A stretch of DNA of 64,000 nt from Cellulomonas fimi. GTDB lineage: Bacteria; Actinomycetota; Actinomycetes; Actinomycetales; Cellulomonadaceae. The position numbers and the translations under genes are program-made. The stretch's first letter is position 1; each line of letters starts with the position of its first letter. The stretch covers positions 1,922,001-1,986,000 of the forward strand of contig NZ_CP110680.1 of assembly GCF_028583725.1 (NCBI RefSeq). Reading direction: 5' to 3'. This document shows, piece after piece, positions 15,423-24,380 of the stretch. The notes beneath the pieces were generated by a model. The model was not told the origin of the DNA. It searched no databases and saw nothing but the letters and a program-made list of their open reading frames with translations.

Positions 15423-16204
15423 GAGGACTTGGCTCCGATCCAGACCGAGATACCGATGAGGAGGCCGAGACCGACCACCCAGGCCCACAGACCCTCGCTG
15501 ACGGGGCCGAGCGAGCCGAGGTCGAGCCCACCGGGGGACACGTCGCCCTGCTCGTCGATGAAGGCGATGATGTCGCGCTTCTCCTCGGGCGTGATGGTGG
15601 CGTCGTTGAAGACGGGCATCGACTGCGGACCCGTCTGCATGGCCTCGTAGAGGTGACGCGGCGAGGTCTCCCAGAGGTTCGGGGCGAACTTGCCCTGCGA
15701 GAGCGCACCGCCCGCGCCGACCGCGTTGTGGCACATGGCGCAGTTCGTGCGGAACAGGGCCATGCCGTTCGCGACGTCGCCCTTCGCCGGGTCGACCATG
15801 TCGTCCGTGGGGATCGCGGGTCCGGCGCCCAGCGACGCGACGTACGCCGCGAGCTGCGCGATCTGCTCGTCGTCGAACTGCACCGGCTTGGCCTGCGCCT
15901 GCGGGCCGTTCATCTGCATGGGCATCCGGCCCGTGCCGACCTGGAAGTCGACCGCCGCGGCGCCCACGCCGATGAGCGAGGGCGCGTCCTCGGTGCCGCC
16001 CGCCGAGGGACCGTGGCACGTGGCGCAGTTGGCCTGGAACAGCTTCTCACCGGTCGCGATGTCGTCGGTCGTGGCCGTCTTGGGCGCGGCGTCCGCGGAC
16101 GTCGGTGCCAGGACGGCGTACAGCCCGCCGGTGAGCAGCAGCGCCAGCAGGAGCAGCACGACCGGCGCGCGCCGGTCGTGCCTGCGGGCTGCGAGTGCCT
16201 TCAC
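15419..16204 (-). CDS. qcrC: di-haem cytochrome c subunit
   Basis: A 261-residue membrane-bound cytochrome with two CxxCH haem sites (CATCH and CAMCH), an N-terminal signal/anchor helix and a C-terminal helix (LWAWVVGLGLLIGISVW). Two haems replace the separate soluble cytochrome c in actinobacteria and connect bcc directly to the aa3 oxidase. GTG at 16204 is preferred because a GAGG lies 8 nt upstream; a GTG at 16225 has no ribosome site. It sits 63 nt after ctaE and overlaps qcrA. No maturation gene is adjacent. Confidence 0.95.
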   Translation of the reverse strand: MKALAARRHDRRAPVVLLLLALLLTGGLYAVLAPTSADAAPKTATTDDIATGEKLFQANCATCHGPSAGGTEDAPSLIGVGAAAVDFQVGTGRMPMQMNGPQAQAKPVQFDDEQIAQLAAYVASLGAGPAIPTDDMVDPAKGDVANGMALFRTNCAMCHNAVGAGGALSQGKFAPNLWETSPRHLYEAMQTGPQSMPVFNDATITPEEKRDIIAFIDEQGDVSPGGLDLGSLGPVSEGLWAWVVGLGLLIGISVWIGAKSS

Positions 16205-16267
16205 GGATCGATCCTCGTCTCGCACGTGGGGGATGGGGGACTGGGTGGCGGGGCGAGCCGCCGGTCG

Positions 16268-16906
16268 TCAGCGGATCAGGTAGATGACCGCGAACAGAGC
16301 GATCCACACGACGTCGACGAAGTGCCAGTAGTACGACGTCACGATCGCGGTCGTCGCCTCGTGGTGACCGAAGCGCTTCGCGGAGAACGACCGGCCCAGC
16401 AGGAAGAGGAAGGCGATGAGGCCGCCCACGACGTGCAGGCCGTGGAAGCCGGTCGTCAGGTAGAAGACGGAGCCGTAGGGGCTCGACGAGATGGTGAGGC
16501 CCTCGTGGACGAGCTCGGCGTACTCGTAGACCTGGCCGCCGATGAAGAAGGCGCCCATGAGGTACGTGAGCACCATCCACTCGTTCATGCCCCAGCGGTT
16601 CACCTGGAGCAGCGAGCCCGTGCGCACCGGCTGGAACCGCTCGGCGGCCCACACGCCCATCTGGCACGTCACGGACGAGAGCACCAGGACCGACGTGTTG
16701 ATGAACGCGAAGGTCAGGTTCAGCTTCTCGGTCTGCGTCGCCCACTCCTCGGGCACCGCTGCCCGGAGGGTGAAGTACATCGCGAAGAGGCCGGCGAAGA
16801 ACATGAGCTCGCTGGCCAGCCACACGATCGTCCCCACCGACACCGGGTTGGGTCGGTTGACGCTCACGTGAGGGGCGGTGCGAGGGGCAGCCATGGCGGT
16901 CGACAC
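16268..16906 (-). CDS. ctaE: cytochrome c oxidase subunit III
   Basis: A 212-residue membrane protein with five hydrophobic helices and the family's Glu-containing [14 protein letters not shown] helix and FHGLHVVGG segment. It is part of the aa3 oxidase that partners the bcc complex. The GTG at 16906 is favoured over ATG at 16894 because a CATAAT -10 box ends 6 nt before it, predicting a leaderless mRNA. Placement directly before qcrCAB and divergent from the trpD transcript is the same as in Mycobacterium and Streptomyces. Catalytic subunits I and II are outside the window. Confidence 0.95.
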   Translation of the reverse strand: MSTAMAAPRTAPHVSVNRPNPVSVGTIVWLASELMFFAGLFAMYFTLRAAVPEEWATQTEKLNLTFAFINTSVLVLSSVTCQMGVWAAERFQPVRTGSLLQVNRWGMNEWMVLTYLMGAFFIGGQVYEYAELVHEGLTISSSPYGSVFYLTTGFHGLHVVGGLIAFLFLLGRSFSAKRFGHHEATTAIVTSYYWHFVDVVWIALFAVIYLIR

Positions 16907-16912
16907 GTCGTC

Positions 16913-16918
16913 ATTATG
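16913..16918 (-). promoter_or_regulatory. -10 box of leaderless ctaE-qcrCAB transcript
   Basis: On the - strand this reads CATAAT, 6 nt before the GTG. There is no ribosome site between it and the start, so transcription probably begins at or next to the GTG. Confidence 0.6.
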
Positions 16919-17227
16919 GCTGATCGGCGCTGCGCATGGGTCATTGGGCCTACCTGTGGCGCGCGGTATATGTCACACCGTCACGATCCCGCGGGCGTCA
17001 CAGGTGGTCAGGAGACGGTGGTTCGCGCGTCAACATGCGGAACTCGTCGCGGCGCGGGCCCCGCCGGGACGGCGTGCGCGCCGCTCGCGGGGTGTCGCGC
17101 CGCGCCGCGCGGGCCTCGGCTCATGCTATTGCCGCGTCCCGGCACGAGTCGCGCGGTGGCCCGGCGGCAGCCCTGGTCGTGCCAAGATTCCCCTCGGACG
17201 CACGTCGACGACGAGTGAGGGACGACC
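16919..17227. other. divergent intergenic region, ctaE / receiver-trpD
   Basis: About 320 bp lie between two divergent operons. The left edge holds the ctaE -10 box. The right edge holds GAGGG, 6 nt before the ATG at 17228. I see no coding frame with sensible composition, no RNA gene and no strong hairpin in between. A clear promoter for the rightward operon was not found. Confidence 0.5.
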
Positions 17228-17662
17228 ATGAGCACGGCCCAGCCCGACCACGCACAGCCCGCTGCCGAGACGGGCCCGCGGATCCTCCTCTACAGCGACG
17301 ACGTCGACACGCGCGCCGACGTGCGGCTCGCGGTCGGTCGTCGGCTCGGTCGCGGCGAGCCGGACATCGACTGGGTCGAGGTCGCGACGGCCGACGCCGT
17401 CATCTCCACCACCGAGGCCGGCGGGGTCGACCTGCTCGTGCTCGACGGCGAGGCCGACAAGGTCGGCGGCATGGGCCTCGGACGCCAGCTCAAGGACGAG
17501 ATCTACCGGTGCCCCCCGGTCCTGCTCCTCACCGGCCGCCCGCAGGACGCGTGGCTCGCCTCGTGGTCGCACGCGGACGCGGTCGTCAGCCGCCCGCTCG
17601 ACCCCGAGCAGCTGCACGACGCCGTCGCGGCGCTCGTCGGCGGCCGGACGCTCGCCGGATGA
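17228..17662 (+). CDS. receiver-like (pseudo-receiver) protein
   Basis: A 144-residue protein with the fold pattern of a response-regulator receiver and no output domain. Asp24-Asp25 could be the acidic pair, and Asp73 in VLDGEAD sits at the phosphoacceptor position. Thr in LLTGR is the switch residue. The normally invariant Lys before Pro is Arg (SRPLDP), so phosphorylation may be lost or changed. ATG at 17228 follows GAGGG. Its stop overlaps trpD as ATGA, so the two are translated together. Its function is not known. Confidence 0.7.
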   Translation: MSTAQPDHAQPAAETGPRILLYSDDVDTRADVRLAVGRRLGRGEPDIDWVEVATADAVISTTEAGGVDLLVLDGEADKVGGMGLGRQLKDEIYRCPPVLLLTGRPQDAWLASWSHADAVVSRPLDPEQLHDAVAALVGGRTLAG

Positions 17663-18705
17663 CCGCCGCGCGCACCTGGTCCGACCTGCTGACGACGCTC
17701 GTGCGTCGCGACGACCTGACCCTCGAGCAGGCGTCGTGGGCGATGGACCAGATCATGAGCGGCGAGGCGGAGCCGGCGCGGGTCGCCGGCTTCCTGGTCG
17801 CGTTGCGCGCGAAGGGTGAGACGGTCGACGAGCTGCGCGGGCTCGCCGACCAGATGCTGCAGCACGCGATCCGGATCGAGGTCCCCGGACGCACGGTCGA
17901 CATCGTCGGCACGGGAGGCGACCGCGCGCACACGGTCAACATCTCCACCATGTCGGCCCTCGTCGTCGCCGGCACGGGGCTCCGCGTCGTCAAGCACGGC
18001 AACCGGGCCGCGTCGTCGTCGTCGGGCTCCGCCGACGTCCTCGAGGCGCTCGGTATCCGTCTCGACCACGAGCCCGAGCGCGTCGCCGCGATCGCCTCCG
18101 AGGCCGGCATCACGTTCTGCTTCGCGGGCCGCTTCCACCCCGCGATGCGGCACGCCGCCGTCGCCCGCAGCGCGCTCGGCATCGGCACCGTCTTCAACTT
18201 CCTCGGCCCGCTGTCGAACCCCGCGCAGCCCGCGGCGTCGGCGATCGGCGTCGCCGACGAGCGCATGGCGCCGCTGATCGCGGGCGTCTTCGCCGACCGT
18301 GGGAAGGACGCCGTGGTGTTCCGCGGCGAGGACGGCCTCGACGAGATCGCCGCCACCGGCACGACGCGCGTCTGGGAGGTCCGCGGCGGGCGCATCGACG
18401 AGCACGTCGTCGACTGGGCCCGGGACCTCGGCCAGGTGCACGTCGACCTCGAGGACCTGCGCGGTGCCGACGCCGCCCACAACGCCGACGTGGCCCGCCG
18501 GCTCCTCGCCGGCGAGACCGGCGCGGTGCGCGACACCGTCGTGCTCAACAGCGCCGCCGCGCTGGTCGCCGACGGCACCCTGCCCGGCATCGGCGACGGC
18601 ACGCTGCTCGAGCGGCTGGACCGCGCCACGGCGATCGCGCGCGAGTCCATCGACAGCGGCGCGGCGGCCGCGGCGCTCGAGCGGTGGCGCGCGGCGAGCG
18701 CCTGA
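17659..18705 (+). CDS. trpD: anthranilate phosphoribosyltransferase
   Basis: A 348-residue enzyme of tryptophan synthesis that joins anthranilate to PRPP. The PRPP-binding [14 protein letters not shown] motif, the [21 protein letters not shown] segment and the anthranilate-site Arg region [10 protein letters not shown] are all present. Length is normal. ATG at 17659 overlaps the upstream receiver-like gene. The other trp genes are not adjacent, which is usual in actinobacteria, where trpD sits beside ctaE. A DAHP synthase at 28-29.5 kb supplies the same pathway. Confidence 0.97.
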   Translation: MTAARTWSDLLTTLVRRDDLTLEQASWAMDQIMSGEAEPARVAGFLVALRAKGETVDELRGLADQMLQHAIRIEVPGRTVDIVGTGGDRAHTVNISTMSALVVAGTGLRVVKHGNRAASSSSGSADVLEALGIRLDHEPERVAAIASEAGITFCFAGRFHPAMRHAAVARSALGIGTVFNFLGPLSNPAQPAASAIGVADERMAPLIAGVFADRGKDAVVFRGEDGLDEIAATGTTRVWEVRGGRIDEHVVDWARDLGQVHVDLEDLRGADAAHNADVARRLLAGETGAVRDTVVLNSAAALVADGTLPGIGDGTLLERLDRATAIARESIDSGAAAAALERWRAASA

Positions 18706-18729
18706 CGCGGCGTGCGGCCGCCCCGGCGG

Positions 18730-19023
18730 TCAGTCCTCGAGACCGAGGGCGAACGCGGTCTCGAGGTCGTGCTGCGAGTACGTGCGGAAGGCGATGTAGG
18801 TCTGCGTGCGGACGACGCCGTCGACCTTGCCCACCTTGTCCGCGATGACGTCGGCGAGCGCCTCGTGCTCCCGGACGCGCACGACCGCGATGAGGTCCAC
18901 GTCGCCGGTGACGGAGTAGACCTCGCTGACGCCGCGCAGGTCGGCGATGGCCGCCGCGACCTCGGGGACCTTCGCGGCGTCGGTGTCGATGAGGACGATG
19001 GCGGTCAACATGTCGCCCATCAT
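18730..19023 (-). CDS. stand-alone Lrp/AsnC ligand-binding domain
   Basis: A 97-residue protein matching only the C-terminal RAM domain of Lrp/AsnC regulators, with VYSVTGDVDLIAVVRV in the middle and YIAFRTYSQHDLETAF near the end. There is no helix-turn-helix. Such stand-alone RAM proteins form octamers and may sense amino acids without binding DNA. The ATG at 19023 overlaps the upstream exonuclease stop (ATGA), which supports this start over Met at 19011. It could sense an amino acid for the adjacent trpD branch, but nothing here proves that. Confidence 0.85.
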   Translation of the reverse strand: MMGDMLTAIVLIDTDAAKVPEVAAAIADLRGVSEVYSVTGDVDLIAVVRVREHEALADVIADKVGKVDGVVRTQTYIAFRTYSQHDLETAFALGLED

Positions 19024-20870
19024 GCCGTGCTGGGCGCGGGCACGACGAGCGCCAGGTGGGGGCGGTGCGCCGTGCCACCCTGCTGGTCACCGGCCAGGTC
19101 GGGGTGGGCGCGTCGGGCGGCGTCGGCCACTGCGGCGGCGGGGTCGACGACCGCGACGGCGCTCCGCGTCGGCATCGACCAGCCGCCGGCCACCTCGACC
19201 AGCCGCACGCCGGGCTTCTCGAGCCACGTCAGCAGCAGGTCGGTCTCCTCGGGGTGGGCGGCCGGGGCCGGCGCGGGCGGGGCGGCGACGTGCTCACCAC
19301 TGGCCTGGAGCGCGGTCACGACGGGGCGGGGGTCGGTGCGGCGGTCGACGCGTGCCGTGCCCGCGAGGCGCCCGTGCCGGACGAGCACGAGCTCCCAGCC
19401 GCCGTCGTCCGTGCGTCGGGCGGCGACGAGCTCGGGACAGCGGGACAGCGGCGCGATCCGCTGCGTGCGCGCGGCACCTCGCAGGTAGGCGGCGAGGCGG
19501 TCGCGCACGGTCGCGGCCTCCTCGAACCGCTCCTGCCGGACGAGCCAGCCGATCCGTTCGGCGTGGGCGGCGACCACGTCGGCGGGATCCGAGGACATCG
19601 CGGTCCGGACGCGGTCCACGACGGCGGCGTACTCGTCGACCGTCTGGTGCCCGAGGCAGGGGGCGCCGCACCGGCCGAGCTCGGCCAGCACGCACGCCGT
19701 CGCGCCCGCGGGTGCCACGAGGGGGAGCCGGCGGGTGCACTGGCGGACGGGGAACGACTCGTGCAGCGCGTCGAGGGCGAGCTGTGCGGACGCGGTCGAC
19801 GAGAACGGTCCGAGGTAGGCCGCCCCCTCCTCGTCGCGGACGTCCCGCACGACCGACAGCCGCGGGTACGGCTCGCTCGTGAGGCGCACCCACGGCATGC
19901 GCTCGGGGAACCGCGAGCGGCGGTTGTAGCGCGGTGAGTGCTCGGCGATGAGCCGGAGCTCGCGGACCCGGGCCTCGAGCGGGGTCGCGCACACGACGGG
20001 GTCGACGCGGTGCGCGATCCGGACCATCTCGGTGATGCGCCGGCGCTTCTCGGCGGACGTGAAGTAGCTGCGGACGCGCGTGCGCAGCGACGTGGTCGAC
20101 GTGCCGACGTACAGCACCTCGTCGTTAGGGCCGCGGAACAGGTAGACACCGGGCGCGTCGGGCAGGCCGTCCGCGAGGGTGCGCTTGCGTCGCACGTCGG
20201 CCGGGACGGGGTCCGTCGCGGTCGCGAGGTCCTCCAGGTGCGTGACGCCGAGCGGACCCAGGCGGCCGAGCAGCGCGTGCAGGACGTCGACCGTCGCGCG
20301 CGCGTCGGACAGCGCGCGGTGGTTGGGCGTCACGCTCGCGCCGAAGAGCGCGGCGAGCGACGACAGCTTGTGGTTGGGCACCTCGTCGCGCGTGACGGCG
20401 CGTCGCGCGAGGCGCACGGTGTCGACGACCGTGTTCCCGGGCCAGGGGTGGCCCGTGCGTGCGGCCGCCGCCTTGAGGAAGCCGACGTCGAACGGAGCGT
20501 TGTGCGCGACGAGCACGCTGTCCCGCGCGAACTCGAGGAAGCTCGGCAGCACGGTCTCGATCCGCGGTGCACCCACGAGCATCGCGGTCGTGATCCCGGT
20601 GAGCACCTGGATGTACGGCGGCACGGGACCGCCGGGGTCGACGAGCGTCTGGAACTCGCCGATCACCTCGCCGCCGCGGACCTTGACCGCGCCGATCTCG
20701 GTGATCTCGCAGTCCGCGGGCGTGCCGCCGGTCGTCTCGAGATCGACGACGACGAACGTCACGTCGGACAGCGGCGTCCCGACGTCGTCGAGCGTGAGCT
20801 GGACCGGCGCGGCGCCGGGCGCCGGGGACGCGTCCGCCCAGACGGGGCGCAGACGGCGGTCGGGCGACAT
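19020..20870 (-). CDS. DEDDh exonuclease fused to UvrC-like GIY-YIG nuclease
   Basis: A 616-residue two-domain protein. Residues 1-210 are a DnaQ-type 3'-5' exonuclease (VVDLETTGG, then AHNAPFD, then NHRALSDARATVD, giving the DEDDh set). Residues about 225-600 resemble the N-terminal half of UvrC with a GIY-YIG domain (GVYLFRGPNDEVLYVGTS) and a UvrB-interacting-like region with Cys residues. It should act in DNA repair or proofreading. The start at 20870 is the first Met with normal composition, although no ribosome site is evident; the frame upstream is Pro/Arg-rich shadow. The stop overlaps the RAM-domain gene. Confidence 0.9.
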   Translation of the reverse strand: MSPDRRLRPVWADASPAPGAAPVQLTLDDVGTPLSDVTFVVVDLETTGGTPADCEITEIGAVKVRGGEVIGEFQTLVDPGGPVPPYIQVLTGITTAMLVGAPRIETVLPSFLEFARDSVLVAHNAPFDVGFLKAAAARTGHPWPGNTVVDTVRLARRAVTRDEVPNHKLSSLAALFGASVTPNHRALSDARATVDVLHALLGRLGPLGVTHLEDLATATDPVPADVRRKRTLADGLPDAPGVYLFRGPNDEVLYVGTSTTSLRTRVRSYFTSAEKRRRITEMVRIAHRVDPVVCATPLEARVRELRLIAEHSPRYNRRSRFPERMPWVRLTSEPYPRLSVVRDVRDEEGAAYLGPFSSTASAQLALDALHESFPVRQCTRRLPLVAPAGATACVLAELGRCGAPCLGHQTVDEYAAVVDRVRTAMSSDPADVVAAHAERIGWLVRQERFEEAATVRDRLAAYLRGAARTQRIAPLSRCPELVAARRTDDGGWELVLVRHGRLAGTARVDRRTDPRPVVTALQASGEHVAAPPAPAPAAHPEETDLLLTWLEKPGVRLVEVAGGWSMPTRSAVAVVDPAAAVADAARRAHPDLAGDQQGGTAHRPHLALVVPAPSTA

Positions 20871-20968
20871 GCGACGGACCGTACCCAGCCCCTCCGACAC
20901 CAGGACGCACCCCGTGGTGGGTGCGGCGCGTCGGACGTCGGGCGGTCGAGGCGGCGCCGGCCGGGACC

Positions 20969-20974
20969 TAGGGT
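20969..20974 (+). promoter_or_regulatory. -10 box, leaderless NYN gene
   Basis: TAGGGT ends 6 nt before the ATG at 20981, and no ribosome site lies between them. Confidence 0.6.
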
Positions 20975-20980
20975 GCTGCC

Positions 20981-22288
20981 ATGAGCGACGCCGGGGCACC
21001 CGAGGAGCCGGCGACCCCCGCAGCCGACGGCGGCACGGCGGAGGTGCCGCCGGACCTACGGGCGGCGATCGTCCACGTCGCGGCCGGCGTGCTGGGCACG
21101 CTCGACCCGCCGGAGGTGCCCGCGAGCCTGCGCGCTGTCCGGCAGTTCGCGCCGCGGCGCCGGGCGTCCGCGGGGGCGGGTCCCGTGTGGGCCGCGCTGC
21201 AGGACGACGGCTTCCGGGCGCGCGTGGCGCGGGCGTGGGCCACGGACCACCCCGACCTCGCACGTGCGCTCGGCGGGGACGCGGGCACGACGCCCGAGGC
21301 GGGCACGTCGTCGGCCGTGGGCGCGTGGCTGCTCGGCCACGACTGGGCCGCGCTGGTCCCGCCCGCGGAGCCGCGCCCGTCGCGGGAGGCGGCCCGGCTC
21401 GCGGAGCGCCTCGCGCGCAGCGAGGCCGACGTCGAGCGCCTGCGCGACGACCTGTCGGCCGCACGCTCCGAGGCCGCCGACGCCCGGGACGCCTTGGCGT
21501 CCCTGCAGCGCGAGCTGCGCCGGCTGCGCTCGGACGCGGACCGGGCGCGCAGCGAGGGGCGACGCCAGGCGGAGCAGGCGGCGGCCGCGCTCGCGCAGGC
21601 CGAGGAGGCGCGGCGGGCGGCCGCCGAGGACGCACGGGCCGCGGCCGACGACCTGCGCGCGGCGCAGGCCGAGCGCACCGCCGCGCGTGCCGAGCTGCGG
21701 TCGGCCCGCAAGCTCGCCGACGCGCGCGTGCGGCTGCTGCTGGACACGATCGTGGACAGCGCGAGCGGTCTGCGGCACGAGCTCGCGCTGCCGCCCGCGA
21801 CCGACCTGCCTGCGGACCTCGTCGCGCCCGACCAGACGCGCCCTGCGTCGCGGTCCGGCTCGCGCGGCCGGTCCACCGACGACCCGGCGCTGCTCGACGA
21901 GCTCCTGCGGCAGCCTTGGGCGCACCTGCTGGTCGACGGCTACAACGTCACCAAGGCGGGGTTCGGCGAGCTCACGCTCGTCGAGCAGCGTCGCCGGCTC
22001 GTGGACGGTCTCGCGCGCGTCGCGGCCGGCACGGGGGCGGAGGTGACGTGCTGCTTCGACGGTCAGCCCGGCCAGGCGCCGCCCGCGGTGCCCGCGCGCG
22101 GCGTGCGCGTGCTGTTCTCGGTGGGGGAGATCGCCGACGACCTCATCCGGCGGCTCGTCGCCGCCGAGCCGCCCGGGCGCGTGCTCGTCGTCGTCACGAG
22201 CGACCAGGCGGTCGCCCGTGACGTGGAGGCCCGGGGGGCGTGGGTCGTCCCGTCGGCGACCCTGCTGGCGCGCCTGCAGCACCTCTGA
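20981..22288 (+). CDS. NYN (PIN-like) domain protein with coiled coil
   Basis: A 435-residue protein. A helical N-terminal region and a long Ala/Arg/Glu coiled coil (about 130-270) lead to a C-terminal NYN nuclease-type domain of the YacP/Rae1 kind, with VDGYNVTKAGF, CCFDGQ, ADDLI and VTSD as the acidic-site segments. Relatives cleave RNA on the ribosome. Leaderless promoter at 20969. It diverges from the exonuclease gene, and a long hairpin follows. Catalytic activity is assumed, not shown. Confidence 0.85.
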   Translation: MSDAGAPEEPATPAADGGTAEVPPDLRAAIVHVAAGVLGTLDPPEVPASLRAVRQFAPRRRASAGAGPVWAALQDDGFRARVARAWATDHPDLARALGGDAGTTPEAGTSSAVGAWLLGHDWAALVPPAEPRPSREAARLAERLARSEADVERLRDDLSAARSEAADARDALASLQRELRRLRSDADRARSEGRRQAEQAAAALAQAEEARRAAAEDARAAADDLRAAQAERTAARAELRSARKLADARVRLLLDTIVDSASGLRHELALPPATDLPADLVAPDQTRPASRSGSRGRSTDDPALLDELLRQPWAHLLVDGYNVTKAGFGELTLVEQRRRLVDGLARVAAGTGAEVTCCFDGQPGQAPPAVPARGVRVLFSVGEIADDLIRRLVAAEPPGRVLVVVTSDQAVARDVEARGAWVVPSATLLARLQHL

Positions 22289-22321
22289 GCCCTCGCCGGG
22301 AGGTTCCCGGCTGCGGGGCCT

Positions 22322-22365
22322 CCTCGGGTCCGGACGACCGACGCTGCGGTCGTCCGGACCCGAGG
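22322..22365. terminator. 19-bp hairpin between convergent genes
   Basis: A perfect stem (22322-22340 with 22347-22365) and a 6-nt loop lie between the NYN gene (+) and the acyl-CoA synthetase (-). It probably terminates both transcripts. Confidence 0.85.
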
Positions 22366-22374
22366 GACCGGAGC

Positions 22375-24180
22375 TCAGTCCCGCTCGTCGGCGTACAGCG
22401 CCTCGACGTCGGCCGCGAAGTCCTTCATCACGACGGCGCGGCGGATGCTGAGCTTCGGCGTCAGGTAGCCGTCGGCCAGCGTCAGGTCGCGGTCGAGGAT
22501 GCGGTACTTGCGGATCGACTCGGCACGCGAGACCGCGCGGTTCGTCTTGGCGACGGCCTTGTCGAGCGACGCGAGGACGTCCGGGTCGGTGCGGGCCTCC
22601 TCGAGGCTCATCGCGGGCTTGCCGTGCGCGGCGAGCCAGCCGGGGACACCCTCGGGGTCGAGCGTGACAAGCGCCCCGATGAACGGCCGCTGGTCGCCGA
22701 CGACGACGACCTGGCTGATGAGCGGGTGCGCCCGCAGGCGGTCCTCGAGGATCGTCGGCGCGACGTTCTTGCCGCCCGCCGTGACGATGATCTCCTTCTT
22801 GCGGCCGGTGATCGTGAGGAACCCGTCGTCGTCGAGCGCGCCCAGGTCGCCGGTCCGGAACCAGCCGTCGGCGAGCGACTCCTGCGTCGCCTGCTCGTTG
22901 GCGTGGTAGCCCGTGAAGACCTGGATGCCCTTGATCTCGACCTCGCCGTCGGCAGCGATGCGGATCGCCGTGCCGGGCAGCGGGAGCCCGACGGTGCCGA
23001 TCTTGGTCTTGCCGGGGCGGTTGACGGTCGCGGGCGCGGTCGTCTCGGTGAGGCCGTAGCCCTCGAGCACCTTGAGCCCGACACCGCGGTAGAAGTGCCC
23101 GAGGCGCTCGCCGAGCGGCGCGCCGCCGGAGATCGCCCACTCGGCCTGCCCGCCGAGCGCCGCCCGCAGCTTGTGCAGCACGAGCACGTCGGCGACCTTG
23201 TGCTGCAGCTTGAGCCACAGGCTCGGCCCCTTGGGGTCGTCGAGCGCGCGCGAGTAGACGATGGCCGTCTTGGCGGCCCGCTGGAAGATCGGGCCCTTGC
23301 CGCCGGCGGCGGCCTTCTGCTCGGCCGAGTTGTAGACCTTCTCGAACACGCGCGGCACGGACAGGATGAACGTCGGCCGGAACGAGCCGAGGTCCGCGAC
23401 GAGCGTCTTGGTGTCCGGCGTGTGGCCGAGCACCGCACCGGCGGGGATGCAGAGCACCTCGATGAAGCGCGCGAACACGTGCGCGAGCGGCATGAAGAGC
23501 AGCGTGCGGGCCCCGTCGCCCGCGACCACCTCCTGGAGCCCGGCGACGGTGTTCACCGTGAGCTCGTAGAAGTTGCCGTGCGTCAGCTCGACGCCCTTCG
23601 GGCGGCCCGTCGTGCCCGACGTGTAGATGATCGTCGCGACGTCCCCCAACGACGCGAGCGACCGGCGGCGGGCGATCTCCTCGTCCGGCACGTCCGCACC
23701 GGCGGCGACGAGGTCGTCGACGGCACCGTCGTCGAGGACGAGCACGTCGCGCAGCGAGGTGGCGGGGCGGACCTCGTCGACCACCGCGAGGTGGTCGCGC
23801 GTCTCGACGACCAGGAGCGTCACGTCGGAGTCGGTGAGGATCCACTCGACCTGCTCGGCCGACGACGTCTCGTACAGCGGGACGGGGACGGCGCCCGCGC
23901 GCCAGACCGCCCAGTCGACGAGCGACCACTCGTACCGCGTGCGCGACATGATCCCGACCCGGTCGCCCGGCTGGACGCCGCGTGCGACGAGCCCCTTCGC
24001 GACGGCGACCACCTCCGCGTCGAACTCGCGAGCGGTCAGCGGGATCCACGGGCCGTCGGCCTGTGACTTGTGCTCGACGACGACGCGGTCGGGCGTGTCG
24101 CGGACGCGCGCGGCGAAGAGGTCGTTGAGGTTGTGCGCCGGGTCGACGTCGACGAGCAGGGGAGTGTGGAACTCGTCCAT
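22375..24180 (-). CDS. long-chain acyl-CoA synthetase (AMP-forming)
   Basis: A 601-residue adenylate-forming enzyme that activates fatty acids to acyl-CoA. The phosphate-loop YTSGTTGRPKGV, the GYGLTETTA motif, the TGD hinge in RTGDLGALDD and the C-terminal GRKKEIIVTAGGKN lysine motif are all present. It resembles FadD15-type enzymes. ATG at 24180 is chosen because GGAG lies 6 nt upstream; the additional N terminus to 24240 is outside the family. It diverges from the ROK glucokinase. The chain length is not readable from sequence. Confidence 0.93.
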   Translation of the reverse strand: MDEFHTPLLVDVDPAHNLNDLFAARVRDTPDRVVVEHKSQADGPWIPLTAREFDAEVVAVAKGLVARGVQPGDRVGIMSRTRYEWSLVDWAVWRAGAVPVPLYETSSAEQVEWILTDSDVTLLVVETRDHLAVVDEVRPATSLRDVLVLDDGAVDDLVAAGADVPDEEIARRRSLASLGDVATIIYTSGTTGRPKGVELTHGNFYELTVNTVAGLQEVVAGDGARTLLFMPLAHVFARFIEVLCIPAGAVLGHTPDTKTLVADLGSFRPTFILSVPRVFEKVYNSAEQKAAAGGKGPIFQRAAKTAIVYSRALDDPKGPSLWLKLQHKVADVLVLHKLRAALGGQAEWAISGGAPLGERLGHFYRGVGLKVLEGYGLTETTAPATVNRPGKTKIGTVGLPLPGTAIRIAADGEVEIKGIQVFTGYHANEQATQESLADGWFRTGDLGALDDDGFLTITGRKKEIIVTAGGKNVAPTILEDRLRAHPLISQVVVVGDQRPFIGALVTLDPEGVPGWLAAHGKPAMSLEEARTDPDVLASLDKAVAKTNRAVSRAESIRKYRILDRDLTLADGYLTPKLSIRRAVVMKDFAADVEALYADERD

Positions 24181-24313
24181 TCTGGCTCCAGTGGCAGTGG
24201 CGAAGTGTGCGACGAGGATACGTGACGTGACAAGGGCCACATCGTCGCCCGAACGTGTCGCCTGCGGCGGGACCTCCAGGACGATCGGCGCACGTGTCCC
24301 GTCCGCGGCCCGC

Positions 24314-24319
24314 TAGCGT
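24314..24319 (+). promoter_or_regulatory. candidate -10 box for ROK kinase
   Basis: TAGCGT lies about 60 nt upstream of the ATG at 24381. Unlike many genes here, this transcript would have a leader, with AGGAG in front of the start. Confidence 0.45.
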
Positions 24320-24380
24320 GGACCCCGCTGACCTCTCGGTCGCGGACCCCAGGCACTGACGCGTAGGAGCACTCACGGAC

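Noticed and set aside
16919..17227. Small proteins in the ctaE/receiver intergenic region
   Set aside because: Open frames on both strands have Arg/Gly-rich composition and no ribosome sites.
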